8,850 nt of DNA from JAMWZF01 sp041628615 (GCA_041628615.1 JBFKOW010000149.1:1-8850); one strand, 5' to 3'; positions 1 to 6,160 are shown, counted from the stretch's first letter. The notes: generated from the sequence alone by a model not told the origin. Made by a program: numbers and translations.

Positions 1-1589
1 AAGAACTCGCGCACCGCGGCCGCCGCGGGCTTGGCGTTGATGAGGTCCTGCGGCATCACCGTGTCGATCTCGACCGACGACATCCGCTCCTTGATCGCGC
101 GCTCCATGCGGAGCAGGCCGACGCGGTACTGGTTCTCCATCAGTTCGCCGACCGACCGGACACGGCGGTTGCCGAGATGGTCGATGTCGTCGATATCGCC
201 ACGGCCGTCGCGCAGGTCCACCAGCGCCTTGATGCAGGCGACGATGTCTTCCTTGCGCAGGGTGCGGACGGTGTCCTCGGCATCGAGCGCCAGGCGCATG
301 TTCATCTTGACCCGGCCGACGGCGGACAGGTCGTAGCGCTCGCCGTCGAAGAACAGCGAGTTGAACAGGTCCGAGGCGGCCTCGACGGTGGGCGGCTCGC
401 CCGGGCGCATGACGCGGTAGATGTCCATGAGCGCGGTGTCGCGGTTCATGTTCTTGTCCGCGGCCATGGTGTTGCGCATGTAGGGGCCGACGGTGATGTT
501 GTCGATGTCGAGCACCGGGATCTCGGTGACGCCGGCGTCCAGCAGTTCCTTCACGCTGCCGCCGATGATCTCGCCGTCCTTGTCACGCTCGAGGGTCAGC
601 TCGTCCCCGGCCTCGACGTAGATCGCGCCGGTTTCCTCGTTGATGATGTCGCGGGCGGCGTACTTGCCGGTGATCTGTTCGTAGGGGACCACGATCTGGG
701 TAACCTGGCCGTCCTCGATCAGCTTCTTGACGGTGCGGGGGGTGACCTTCTCGCCGGCCTTGGCGATCACCTCGCCGCTCTTGGAGTCGACGAGGTCGAA
801 GGTCGGGCGCGTGCCGCGGACCCGCTCGGGGAAGAACTTGGTCTCCCAGCCGATCGGGGTCTTGCCCTTCGATTTCAGCTTGTAGGTGACGGTGTTGTAA
901 TAGGCATCCATGATGCCTTCCTGGTCCATGCCGAGGGCATAGAGCAGCGTGGTCACCGGCAGCTTGCGGCGGCGGTCGATGCGCGCGAAGACCAGGTCCT
1001 TGGCGTCGAACTCGAAGTCGAGCCAGGAGCCGCGGTAGGGAATGATCCGGCAGGCGAACAGGAGCTTGCCCGAGGAATGGGTCTTGCCCTTGTCATGGTC
1101 GAAGAAGACGCCCGGCGAGCGGTGCATCTGGCTGACGATCACCCGCTCGGTGCCGTTGACGATGAAGGTGCCGTTCGGCGTCATCAGGGGCATGTCGCCC
1201 ATGAAGACGTCCTGCTCCTTGATGTCCTTGACCGACTTGGCCCCGGTCTCCTCGTCGACGTCGAACACGATCAGGCGCAGCGTGACCTTCAGGGGGGCGC
1301 TGTAGGTCATGTCGCGCTGCTGGCATTCCTCCACGTCGTATTTCGGCTTCTCGAGCTCGTAGCGGACGAATTCGAGCACCGCGGTCTCGTTGAAATCCTT
1401 GATCGGGAACACCGACTGGAACACGCCCATGATCCCCTCGCCGGCCTGCGGCTCGGGCTGGTCGCCCGACTTCAGGAACAGGTCGTAGGAGGATTTCTGA
1501 ACCTCGATGAGGTTCGGCATTTCGAGGATTTCGCGGATCTTGCCGTAATACTTGCGAAGGCGTTTCTGGCCGAGGAAGGACTGCGCCAT
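1..1589 (-). CDS. rpoB: RNA polymerase beta subunit, N-terminal part (partial)
   Basis: This is the beta subunit of DNA-dependent RNA polymerase, a core catalytic subunit that forms one jaw of the cleft and the rifampicin pocket. The 529 complete codons begin MAQSFLGQKRLRKYYGKIRE and read without interruption to the left edge. The last visible residues, VMPQDLINAKP followed by AAAAVREFF, align with the E. coli stretch ending at Phe505-Phe506, so the gene is cut immediately before the rifampicin-resistance cluster. The visible part covers the protrusion and lobe regions; full-length alphaproteobacterial proteins are close to 1,380 residues. The ATG at 1589 was chosen because AAAGGTG lies 9 bases upstream; an in-frame ATG at 1598 would abut that site. 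The gene follows rplL on the same strand after a 245-bp structured spacer. No convincing separate promoter was seen there, so it is probably cotranscribed with rplJL. Confidence 0.98.
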   Translation of the reverse strand, partial: MAQSFLGQKRLRKYYGKIREILEMPNLIEVQKSSYDLFLKSGDQPEPQAGEGIMGVFQSVFPIKDFNETAVLEFVRYELEKPKYDVEECQQRDMTYSAPLKVTLRLIVFDVDEETGAKSVKDIKEQDVFMGDMPLMTPNGTFIVNGTERVIVSQMHRSPGVFFDHDKGKTHSSGKLLFACRIIPYRGSWLDFEFDAKDLVFARIDRRRKLPVTTLLYALGMDQEGIMDAYYNTVTYKLKSKGKTPIGWETKFFPERVRGTRPTFDLVDSKSGEVIAKAGEKVTPRTVKKLIEDGQVTQIVVPYEQITGKYAARDIINEETGAIYVEAGDELTLERDKDGEIIGGSVKELLDAGVTEIPVLDIDNITVGPYMRNTMAADKNMNRDTALMDIYRVMRPGEPPTVEAASDLFNSLFFDGERYDLSAVGRVKMNMRLALDAEDTVRTLRKEDIVACIKALVDLRDGRGDIDDIDHLGNRRVRSVGELMENQYRVGLLRMERAIKERMSSVEIDTVMPQDLINAKPAAAAVREF

Positions 1590-1648
1590 AAGCGTCATCA
1601 CCTTTATCATTCTCTGCGAGCGCCGCGCGGCCGGGGCCTGCCGCGGGG

Positions 1649-1823
1649 CGGCTCATTCGAGAGCCGGGGGTCCGGTCCATACCCGGGGCGCGGCCCAATG
1701 CGCCCCTCCCGACCGGCAACCTCTCCGAGACAGGGGTCGGTTCGGGACCCCTCTCTGAGACAGGTTTGGCTGGACCCGGAATCCGCCGGGTCCAGCCGTC
1801 AACTGCGGGCGCTGCGGCGCCCG
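1649..1823 (-). promoter_or_regulatory. Hairpin-rich rplL-rpoB spacer, candidate attenuator or processing region
   Basis: The spacer between rplL and rpoB contains five perfect inverted repeats. In transcript order they are: a 7-bp stem CGGGCGC (1806-1823, 4-base loop) starting 12 bases after the rplL stop; a 12-bp stem GGCTGGACCCGG (1768-1797, 6-base loop); a 7-bp stem AGGGGTC (1732-1752); a 7-bp stem GGGGCGC (1685-1706); and a 6-bp stem CGGCTC (1649-1666). None is followed by a T-run on the minus strand; the 12-bp stem is followed by AAACC. Full intrinsic termination is therefore unlikely. In E. coli the same spacer holds a partial terminator and an RNase III processing site that lower rpoBC expression relative to rplJL. 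An equivalent role here is inferred. Short GC-rich stems arise easily at this base composition; the 12-bp stem is the one least likely to be chance. Confidence 0.5.
1720..1764. repeat. 15-bp direct repeat pair in the rplL-rpoB spacer
   Basis: CCTCTCCGAGACAGG (1720-1734) and CCTCTCTGAGACAGG (1750-1764) differ at one base and are spaced exactly 30 bp apart. Each contains the small dyad TCTCYGAGA. They flank and partly overlap the 7-bp hairpin at 1732-1752. They could be a protein-binding pair, an RNA element or a local duplication; nothing in the sequence decides between these. Confidence 0.6.
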
Positions 1824-1834
1824 GTAGACCTGGA

Positions 1835-2212
1835 TCAGGCCAGTTCGACCTCGGCGCCAGCCGCTTCGAGCTTGCCCTTGATCTCTTCGGCTTCCGCCTT
1901 GGCCACGCCTTCCTTGATCTTGCCGCCGGCCTCGACGAGGTCCTTGGCTTCCTTCAGGCCGAGCCCGGTGATCGCGCGGACTTCCTTGATCACGTTGATC
2001 TTGGAGGCGCCGGCGTTCTTCAGCACGACGTCGAATTCGGTCTTTTCCTCTTCGGCGGCCGCAGCGGCATCGCCGGCCGGGCCCGCCATCATGACAGCGC
2101 CGCCGGCGGCGGGCTCGATGCCGTACTCGTCCTTGAGGATGGTTTTCAGTTCCTGGGCCTCGAGCAGCGTGAGGTTCACGATCTCTTCGGCAAGTTTCTT
2201 CAGATCAGCCAT
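1835..2212 (-). CDS. rplL: 50S ribosomal protein L7/L12
   Basis: The gene encodes a 125-residue L7/L12, the multicopy stalk protein that recruits translational GTPases to the ribosome. The N-terminal dimerisation and L10-binding segment (about residues 1-32, starting MADLKKLAEEIVNLTLLEAQ) is followed by an Ala/Gly-rich hinge (about 36-52). The globular C-terminal domain (about 55-125) contains the factor-binding helix with VIKEVR and the GLGLKEAKDLVE stretch. Length and domain order are normal for the family. The start ATG at 2212 is preceded by a modest ACGGAAC ribosome-binding site. The gene lies 69 bp downstream of rplJ on the same strand, and is probably translated from the same mRNA and subject to the same L10-L12 feedback. 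The spacer with rplJ carries two copies of GGAACA (minus strand) and no convincing promoter. Confidence 0.98.
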   Translation of the reverse strand: MADLKKLAEEIVNLTLLEAQELKTILKDEYGIEPAAGGAVMMAGPAGDAAAAAEEEKTEFDVVLKNAGASKINVIKEVRAITGLGLKEAKDLVEAGGKIKEGVAKAEAEEIKGKLEAAGAEVELA

Positions 2213-2281
2213 GTGATTTGTTCCGTCTGTTCAGTGTGTTCCAACGTCGGGATCGACAACCCCACGAGGGCACTCGGTTGC

Positions 2282-2794
2282 TTATGCAGCTTTCTCTTCG
2301 ATGGTGGAGAGAATGCTCGCGATGTTCGAAGCGGGCGCGCCAATGGCCCCGGCGATGTTGGCGGCAGGGGCCCCGATGCAGCCGACGATGGAAGCGATGA
2401 GCTCCTCGCGGGACGGCATTTCGGAGACAGCCTTGACACCGGCCGGGTCAAGCGCCGTGTCCCCCATCGCACCGCCGAGGATCACGAGCTTTTCGTTGTC
2501 CTTGGCGTATTTCTGGACCACCTTCGCCGCGGCGACGGGATCCTCCGAATAGGAGAGCACGGTCATGCCCGTGAGGTAGGAGGCGATGCTTGCGCAGGGC
2601 TTCCCCTCGAGGGCGATCTTGGCGAGCCTGTTCTTGGCAACGCGAACGGACCCGCCGGCTTCGCGCATGCGCGCCCGCAGGTCCTGCATCTGTGCAACTG
2701 TCATGCCTTCGTAGTGGGCCACCACCACGACGCCAGAGCTTTCGAAGATCTGGCCGAGTTCCTCGACCACCTTTTCTTTCTGGGCTCTATCCAC
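2282..2794 (-). CDS. rplJ: 50S ribosomal protein L10, GTG start
   Basis: This is ribosomal protein L10, which anchors L7/L12 dimers to the GTPase-associated region of 23S rRNA; the L10-L12 complex typically represses its own operon. The protein is 170 residues. The N-terminal rRNA-binding domain begins (M)DRAQKEKVVEELGQIFESSG and contains the basic segment RVAKNRLAKIALEGKP. The C-terminal helix that binds L12 includes a short internal duplication, IGAPAANIAGAIGAPASNIA. GTG at 2794 was chosen because TTGGAG (2801-2806) sits 6 bases upstream and the start falls where relatives begin, at DRAQKEK. A TTG four codons earlier (2806) would lie inside that ribosome-binding site. rplL follows after 69 bp. 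A long leader and a candidate promoter lie upstream. The upstream neighbour is not rplA, as it usually is, but a divergent sensor kinase. Confidence 0.97.
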   Translation of the reverse strand: MDRAQKEKVVEELGQIFESSGVVVVAHYEGMTVAQMQDLRARMREAGGSVRVAKNRLAKIALEGKPCASIASYLTGMTVLSYSEDPVAAAKVVQKYAKDNEKLVILGGAMGDTALDPAGVKAVSEMPSREELIASIVGCIGAPAANIAGAIGAPASNIASILSTIEEKAA

Positions 2795-3027
2795 AGTTCG
2801 CTCCAAGTTTGGAGGGGCGACCCCTCCGGCTCAGTTCAGCCGGGAACCCTGTCGAGCACCCGGCCATCGGGTCCTTACGGGTCCGTCCAAGATCGCCTTG
2901 CGCGCCGGACCGGCACGGAAGAAATCCAGGGTCTTTCCCGTCTCGGGCAGGAATTATGGGACCAACTGATCGGGACCCACCCGCCGTCTCGGACGAATCG
3001 CGACGGCCCCGACCGGGACCGCCGCAG
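2795..3027 (-). promoter_or_regulatory. rplJ mRNA leader, candidate L10(L12)-binding autoregulatory region
   Basis: About 230 bases separate the predicted transcription start from the rplJ GTG. Minus-strand pairing includes an irregular hairpin at 2880-2911 (GGTCCG with CGGACC outside, CAAG with CTTG inside, unequal internal loop); a 5-bp stem at 2858-2872; a 6-bp stem CCGGCT at 2826-2843; a 7-bp stem GGAGGGG at 2811-2827 with a 3-base loop; and CTCCAA/TTGGAG at 2801-2814. The last pairs the rplJ ribosome-binding site with bases also used by the 2811-2827 stem, so those two are mutually exclusive. A tandem GGACCCG (minus strand) lies between the first two hairpins. A long rplJ leader bound by L10-L12 is established in other bacteria; I infer the same role here and did not fold the RNA computationally or match it to a covariance model. 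Confidence 0.55.
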
Positions 3028-3033
3028 AGGCGC

Positions 3034-3062
3034 GGCATAGACGATGGGCCGGCGCTTGCCAA
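3034..3062 (-). promoter_or_regulatory. Candidate sigma-70-type promoter for rplJL(-rpoB)
   Basis: On the minus strand TTGGCA (3057-3062) is separated by 17 bp from TATGCC (3034-3039), followed by the GC-rich discriminator GCGCC. The -35 matches consensus at 5 of 6 positions; the -10 keeps TAT and is weak downstream. The position gives a leader of about 230 bases. Support comes from the rplK promoter, which has the same spacing and the same TATSCCGCGCC core. A GC-rich discriminator is typical of stringently controlled ribosomal promoters. Confidence 0.5.
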
Positions 3063-3253
3063 CAGCAAATCGTCACTTTTTTCTTGACAGCCCCGGAAAT
3101 TCATGGGCCGGCCCGACCCACGGGATCCGCCGGCCGCCGCGGGGCCGTCCGAACCCTTTGGCGAGGGGTCGCCCGCCCCCGCCTTCCCGGTTGCCTTTCG
3201 CCCGCCGATGCCGTTGCCTAGGGGCTTCCGGGACATGCGGAAAGGACGGGCCA
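3063..3253 (+). other. Upstream region of the sensor kinase gene
   Basis: This stretch lies between the rplJ promoter and the kinase GTG. It contains an exact TTGACA (3084-3089, plus strand) beside a T-run, but no acceptable -10 at 16-18 bp. It also has a GGGCCGGCCC palindrome (3105-3114) and the kinase ribosome-binding site AAAGGA (3241-3246). The kinase frame stays open back to an ATG at 3044, but the 70 extra residues are Arg/Pro-rich, have no recognisable domain and look non-coding. No small gene was supported. The true kinase promoter was not located. Confidence 0.4.
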
Positions 3254-4636
3254 GTGGCCGACGGCGTATCCGGGACAAGCCCCGGCGATCTAGCGACCTA
3301 CGAGGCGATCATCGAGGGCGTGCCCGCGATGCTCTGGCTTGGCGATCCGGAGGGACGCTGCGTGTTCCTGAACCGGGCCCAGCGCGCGTTCTGGGGTGTC
3401 GATCTGGCCGACGTGGCCACGTTCGACTGGACCGGAACGATCCATCCCGACGACGTCGCCGCCCTGTCCGAGCCCTATCGCGTAGCGATGGAGGCCCGCA
3501 TCGGCTTCGAGGTCGAAGCCCGCTACCGCCGCGCCGACGGTGCCTGGCGGGTGTTGCGGACCCGCGCCGAACCGCGGTTCGACGAGGCCGGGACCTTTCT
3601 CGGGATGACCGGGGTCAACACCGATGTCACCGAACAGCGCGAGGCCGAGACCCGGCTGACTGAGTCGAACCGGCAACTGGAGCACGCGCTGGACGCCTCG
3701 CAGGGGATCGGCACCTTCGTCTGGGACCTCGCCGCCGGCCAGATCCGGGCCGACCGGCGCTTCGCCGCCACCCACGGGGTCGATCCGGACGCGGCGGCCC
3801 GCGGCGTTCCGGTCGAGGTCTTTCTCGAGGTGGTCGAGCCGGCGGACATGCCGCTGGTCGAACGGACCATGACGCGGCTCGCCGCCGAGGGCGGGCCCTA
3901 CGAGGCGGAATACCGGATCCGGGTGCCGGGCCGGCCCGAGTGCTGGCTGTTCTCGAAGGGCGCGGGGGACCGCGTCGGCGCGCCGCCGAGCCGGGTCTCG
4001 GGCGCGACCATCGACATCACGGATCGCAAGGCGCAGGAACAGCAGCTCGAACTGCTCGCCCAGGAGCTTTCGCACCGGATCAAGAACATCTTCGCCGTCG
4101 TCCGGGCGATGACCCGGATGGCGGGCCGCGAGGCCGGGGCGGAGGCGGCGGGCGCCCTGGGCGACCTGGCGGAGCGGTTCGCGGCGATGGGTGCCGCCTA
4201 TGCCCAGATCACGCCCCACGCCCGCGCGGCCGTGGCCGAAACCACGCTGCACGCCCTGTTCGACACCCTCTTCGCGCCGTATCGCACCAGCGGCGAACGG
4301 CGCATCGCGACGGACGGGGACGACCGGGTGCTGTCCCCCAAGGCGGCCTCGTCGCTGGCGCTGATCCTGCACGAACTGGCCACCAACGCGTCGAAATACG
4401 GCGCGCTCTCGACGACCGGCAGCGTCGTTCTGCGGCACCGGCCGGAGGGCGCCGACCTGCGCCTCGACTGGGAAGAGACGGGCGGACCGGCGATCGACGG
4501 CCCGCCGGCGCGGCACAGCTTCGGATCGCGGCTGATCCGCCTCAGCGCCCAGCAACTGGACGCCCGGATCGAGGAGGACTGGACGCCGGGCGGCCTGGTC
4601 TGGACGATGCGCGTGCCGATCGACCGGCTGTCCTGA
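3254..4636 (+). CDS. PAS-PAS sensor histidine kinase, HWE family
   Basis: This is a 460-residue, apparently cytosolic sensor histidine kinase with no membrane segment or signal peptide. Residues about 16-126 form a PAS-like domain (PAS_3 style, IHPDD at 63-67). Residues about 143-257 form a second, more divergent one. Predicted helical linkers follow each (about 126-149 and 257-270). The kinase core has the phosphoacceptor in ELSHRIKN (His274), the N-box HELATNASKYGALS (His373, Asn378), the WEE motif (Trp406) and a GSRLI glycine motif (424-428). HRxKN, the N-box His and WxE together define the HWE family, common in alphaproteobacteria. GTG at 3254 was chosen for the AAAGGA site 7 bases upstream. 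No response regulator is adjacent, so the kinase is an orphan here. It is divergent from rplJ and convergent with the next gene, whose stop is 24 bp away. Ligand and partner are unknown. Confidence 0.93.
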   Translation: MADGVSGTSPGDLATYEAIIEGVPAMLWLGDPEGRCVFLNRAQRAFWGVDLADVATFDWTGTIHPDDVAALSEPYRVAMEARIGFEVEARYRRADGAWRVLRTRAEPRFDEAGTFLGMTGVNTDVTEQREAETRLTESNRQLEHALDASQGIGTFVWDLAAGQIRADRRFAATHGVDPDAAARGVPVEVFLEVVEPADMPLVERTMTRLAAEGGPYEAEYRIRVPGRPECWLFSKGAGDRVGAPPSRVSGATIDITDRKAQEQQLELLAQELSHRIKNIFAVVRAMTRMAGREAGAEAAGALGDLAERFAAMGAAYAQITPHARAAVAETTLHALFDTLFAPYRTSGERRIATDGDDRVLSPKAASSLALILHELATNASKYGALSTTGSVVLRHRPEGADLRLDWEETGGPAIDGPPARHSFGSRLIRLSAQQLDARIEEDWTPGGLVWTMRVPIDRLS

Positions 4637-4660
4637 CCTGAACCCGGCGCGCCGCGGCCC

Positions 4661-5329
4661 CTACCCCGTGGACCGGGCGCAGGCCCGGACCTCGCGGAAC
4701 ATGCGCGCCGATCCCTTCAGCGAGAAGACCGCGTCGACCAGCGGCTCGCCGGTGGCGGTGGCGGTCACCGAGAGGGTGTCGCCCGCCCGGATCGGGCCCC
4801 AGATCGTCTCGGGATCGGCATCGACCCTGATGCCGTTGAGAAGCCGCCGGCCGGCGATCCGATATCCCTCGGCGACGGTGTCGGCGATGATCGGGCCCGA
4901 CCCGGCAGCGTCCGCGAAGTGGTCGGTGACGACGAGGGCGGGGATGATGCGTTCCAGCAGCGCCTCCGTCCGGATCATCCCGGTCGCGACCCCGGCGGCG
5001 ACCTCGGCGCCATCCACGGCGACCGAGATGCGGGTGTCGGCGAAGACGTTCAGCAGGACCGGCCGATCCGTGGCCTGGGCGCCCAGCAGACCGATTTCGA
5101 GTTGCCTGTCGAAGGCGACGAAGACCTGCTCGGCGGGATCGCCGTCCGCGGCGGCGCGCGCGATGCACCAGCTTCCGGCGCGGTAGATCGTCCAGCCCTC
5201 GACCGTGCCGGCCTCCACGGCCGGCCCGATCTCGAAGTCCCGGGCCTCCGCGGCCGACGGCACGGCGCCCGACAGCCAGACGGCGACGCCGGCAAAGGCC
5301 GACAGGACAAAGGTGTTTCGGAAACTCAT
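4661..5329 (-). CDS. Exported protein of unknown function
   Basis: I do not recognise this family. The 222-residue product begins MSFRNTFVLSAFAGVAVWLS and has a typical Sec signal peptide: a basic residue, a hydrophobic core, then small residues with a likely cleavage near AEA (27-29) or SAA (25-27). The mature part of about 190 residues has no further membrane segment. It contains two cysteines, Cys55 in GSWCIA and Cys217 in RACARS, placed near either end so they could form a disulfide. The composition is rich in beta-forming and small residues, suggesting a small periplasmic beta-rich domain. The ATG at 5329 has AGGAG 7 bases upstream; the frame stays open to 5386 but without a better start. 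The gene is monocistronic in appearance, insulated from rplA by an intrinsic terminator. A dyad overlaps its candidate promoter. Confidence 0.85.
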   Translation of the reverse strand: MSFRNTFVLSAFAGVAVWLSGAVPSAAEARDFEIGPAVEAGTVEGWTIYRAGSWCIARAAADGDPAEQVFVAFDRQLEIGLLGAQATDRPVLLNVFADTRISVAVDGAEVAAGVATGMIRTEALLERIIPALVVTDHFADAAGSGPIIADTVAEGYRIAGRRLLNGIRVDADPETIWGPIRAGDTLSVTATATGEPLVDAVFSLKGSARMFREVRACARSTG

Positions 5330-5344
5330 GACCGCTCTCCTCAC

Positions 5345-5386
5345 TGATACCGCCCCAAGGGTATCACGCGGCGCGGCCATCGCCAA
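5345..5386 (-). promoter_or_regulatory. Candidate promoter with overlapping operator-like dyad
   Basis: On the minus strand TTGGCG (5381-5386) lies 17 bp from TACCCT (5358-5363). A perfect 7-bp inverted repeat, TGATACC and GGTATCA with an 8-base spacer (5345-5366), covers the -10 and the expected start point, ending 15 bp before the ATG of the exported-protein gene. That geometry suits a repressor site. The promoter match is weak at the -10, and the same repeat could act as a hairpin in the 5' untranslated RNA. Confidence 0.45.
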
Positions 5387-5406
5387 AGGACGGGTCCAGG
5401 AACGGC

Positions 5407-5432
5407 AAAAGGCGGGGCCGGGGCCCCGCCTT
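5407..5432 (-). terminator. Rho-independent terminator of rplKA
   Basis: A perfect inverted repeat AAGGCGGGGC / GCCCCGCCTT (5409-5432, 4-base loop) begins 25 bases past the rplA stop. Read on the minus strand, the GC stem is followed by TTTT (5407-5410) and then GCC, a classic if short U-tract. It should separate rplKA transcription from the exported-protein gene downstream on the same strand. Confidence 0.85.
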
Positions 5433-5457
5433 CCGCAACTGTCGTCCGGGCGAACGG

Positions 5458-6159
5458 TCAGGCGTTGCCGGTCGCGCTCTGCACGTCCACCGACACGCCG
5501 GGGCCCATCGTCGAGCTGACGGCCACCTTCTTCATGTAGGTGCCCTTCGCGCCCGACGGCTTGGCCTTCTGCACCGCGTCGACGAAGGCGAGGAGGTTCT
5601 CCTCGAGCTTCTTGGCGTCGAAGCTGGCCTTGCCGATCCCGGCATGGACAACGCCGGCCTTCTCGACCTTGAACTGGACCTCGCCGCCCTTGGCAGCGGC
5701 GACGGCCTCGGCCACGTCCACCGTCACGGTGCCGACCTTCGGGTTCGGCATCAGGTTCCGGGGGCCCAGCACCTTCCCGAGACGGCCGACGATCGGCATC
5801 ATGTCGGGGGTGGCGATGCAGCGGTCGAAGTCGATCTTGCCGCCCTGGATGGTTTCCATCAGGTCCTCGGCGCCGACGATGTCGGCCCCGGCCTTCTTGG
5901 CTTCCTCGGCCTTCTCGCCACGGGCGAAGACGGCCACGCGGACCTCCTTGCCGGTGCCGTTGGGCAGGCTGACCTTGCCGCGGACCATCTGGTCGGCGTG
6001 GCGCGGGTCGACCCCGAGGCAGACGGCGACCTCGACGGTCTCGTCGAACTTGGCGGTGGCGTTGGCCTTGACCAGAGCGACCGCTTCCGTGACCGAGACG
6101 TTCTCCTTGCCGGCGAAGGCCTCGCGGGCGGCGCGGGTGCGTTTTCCGAGCTTGGCCAT
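5458..6159 (-). CDS. rplA: 50S ribosomal protein L1
   Basis: The product is a 233-residue ribosomal protein L1, which binds 23S rRNA at the mobile L1 stalk near the E site and often represses its own operon by binding the rplK leader. It starts MAKLGKRTRAAREAF. The family signature around VGRLGKVLGPRNLMPNPKVG lies in the middle of the protein, as expected, followed by GTVTVDV and a closing domain ending MGPGVSVDVQSATGNA. Length is normal. The ATG at 6159 is one base after the rplK TAA. Its ribosome-binding site, AGGTG, lies in the last codons of rplK, indicating tight translational coupling. rplJ would normally follow; here an intrinsic terminator closes the unit and rplJ lies about 2.7 kb away. 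Confidence 0.98.
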   Translation of the reverse strand: MAKLGKRTRAAREAFAGKENVSVTEAVALVKANATAKFDETVEVAVCLGVDPRHADQMVRGKVSLPNGTGKEVRVAVFARGEKAEEAKKAGADIVGAEDLMETIQGGKIDFDRCIATPDMMPIVGRLGKVLGPRNLMPNPKVGTVTVDVAEAVAAAKGGEVQFKVEKAGVVHAGIGKASFDAKKLEENLLAFVDAVQKAKPSGAKGTYMKKVAVSSTMGPGVSVDVQSATGNA

Positions 6160-6160
6160 C

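Noticed and set aside
1590..1598. ATG at 1598 as the rpoB start
   Set aside because: It directly abuts the AAAGGTG ribosome-binding site. The ATG at 1589 has proper spacing and matches the usual N-terminus.
177..2216. Plus-strand open frame of 679 codons
   Set aside because: It lies antisense to rpoB and rplL, whose protein families are unmistakable. The translation is low-complexity (Asp/Val/Leu/His-rich), a common shadow of high-GC genes.
2795..2806. TTG at 2806 as the rplJ start
   Set aside because: That codon is part of the TTGGAG ribosome-binding site serving the GTG at 2794, and relatives start at DRAQKEK.
3084..3089. TTGACA as the -35 of a kinase promoter
   Set aside because: No acceptable -10 hexamer occurs at 16-18 bp, and no EcfG-type GGAAC plus GTT pair is present either. 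Reported only as an unexplained match.
3044..3253. ATG at 3044 as the kinase start
   Set aside because: The extra 70 residues are Arg/Pro-rich without a domain and overlap the rplJ promoter region. GTG at 3254 has a well-placed AAAGGA.
3290..4555. Minus-strand open frame of 421 codons opposite the kinase
   Set aside because: The composition is shadow-like. The plus strand has all HWE kinase motifs in order.
4637..4660. GC-rich GGCGCGCC palindrome between convergent genes as a bidirectional terminator
   Set aside because: The 8-bp palindrome has no loop and no T-runs on either side.
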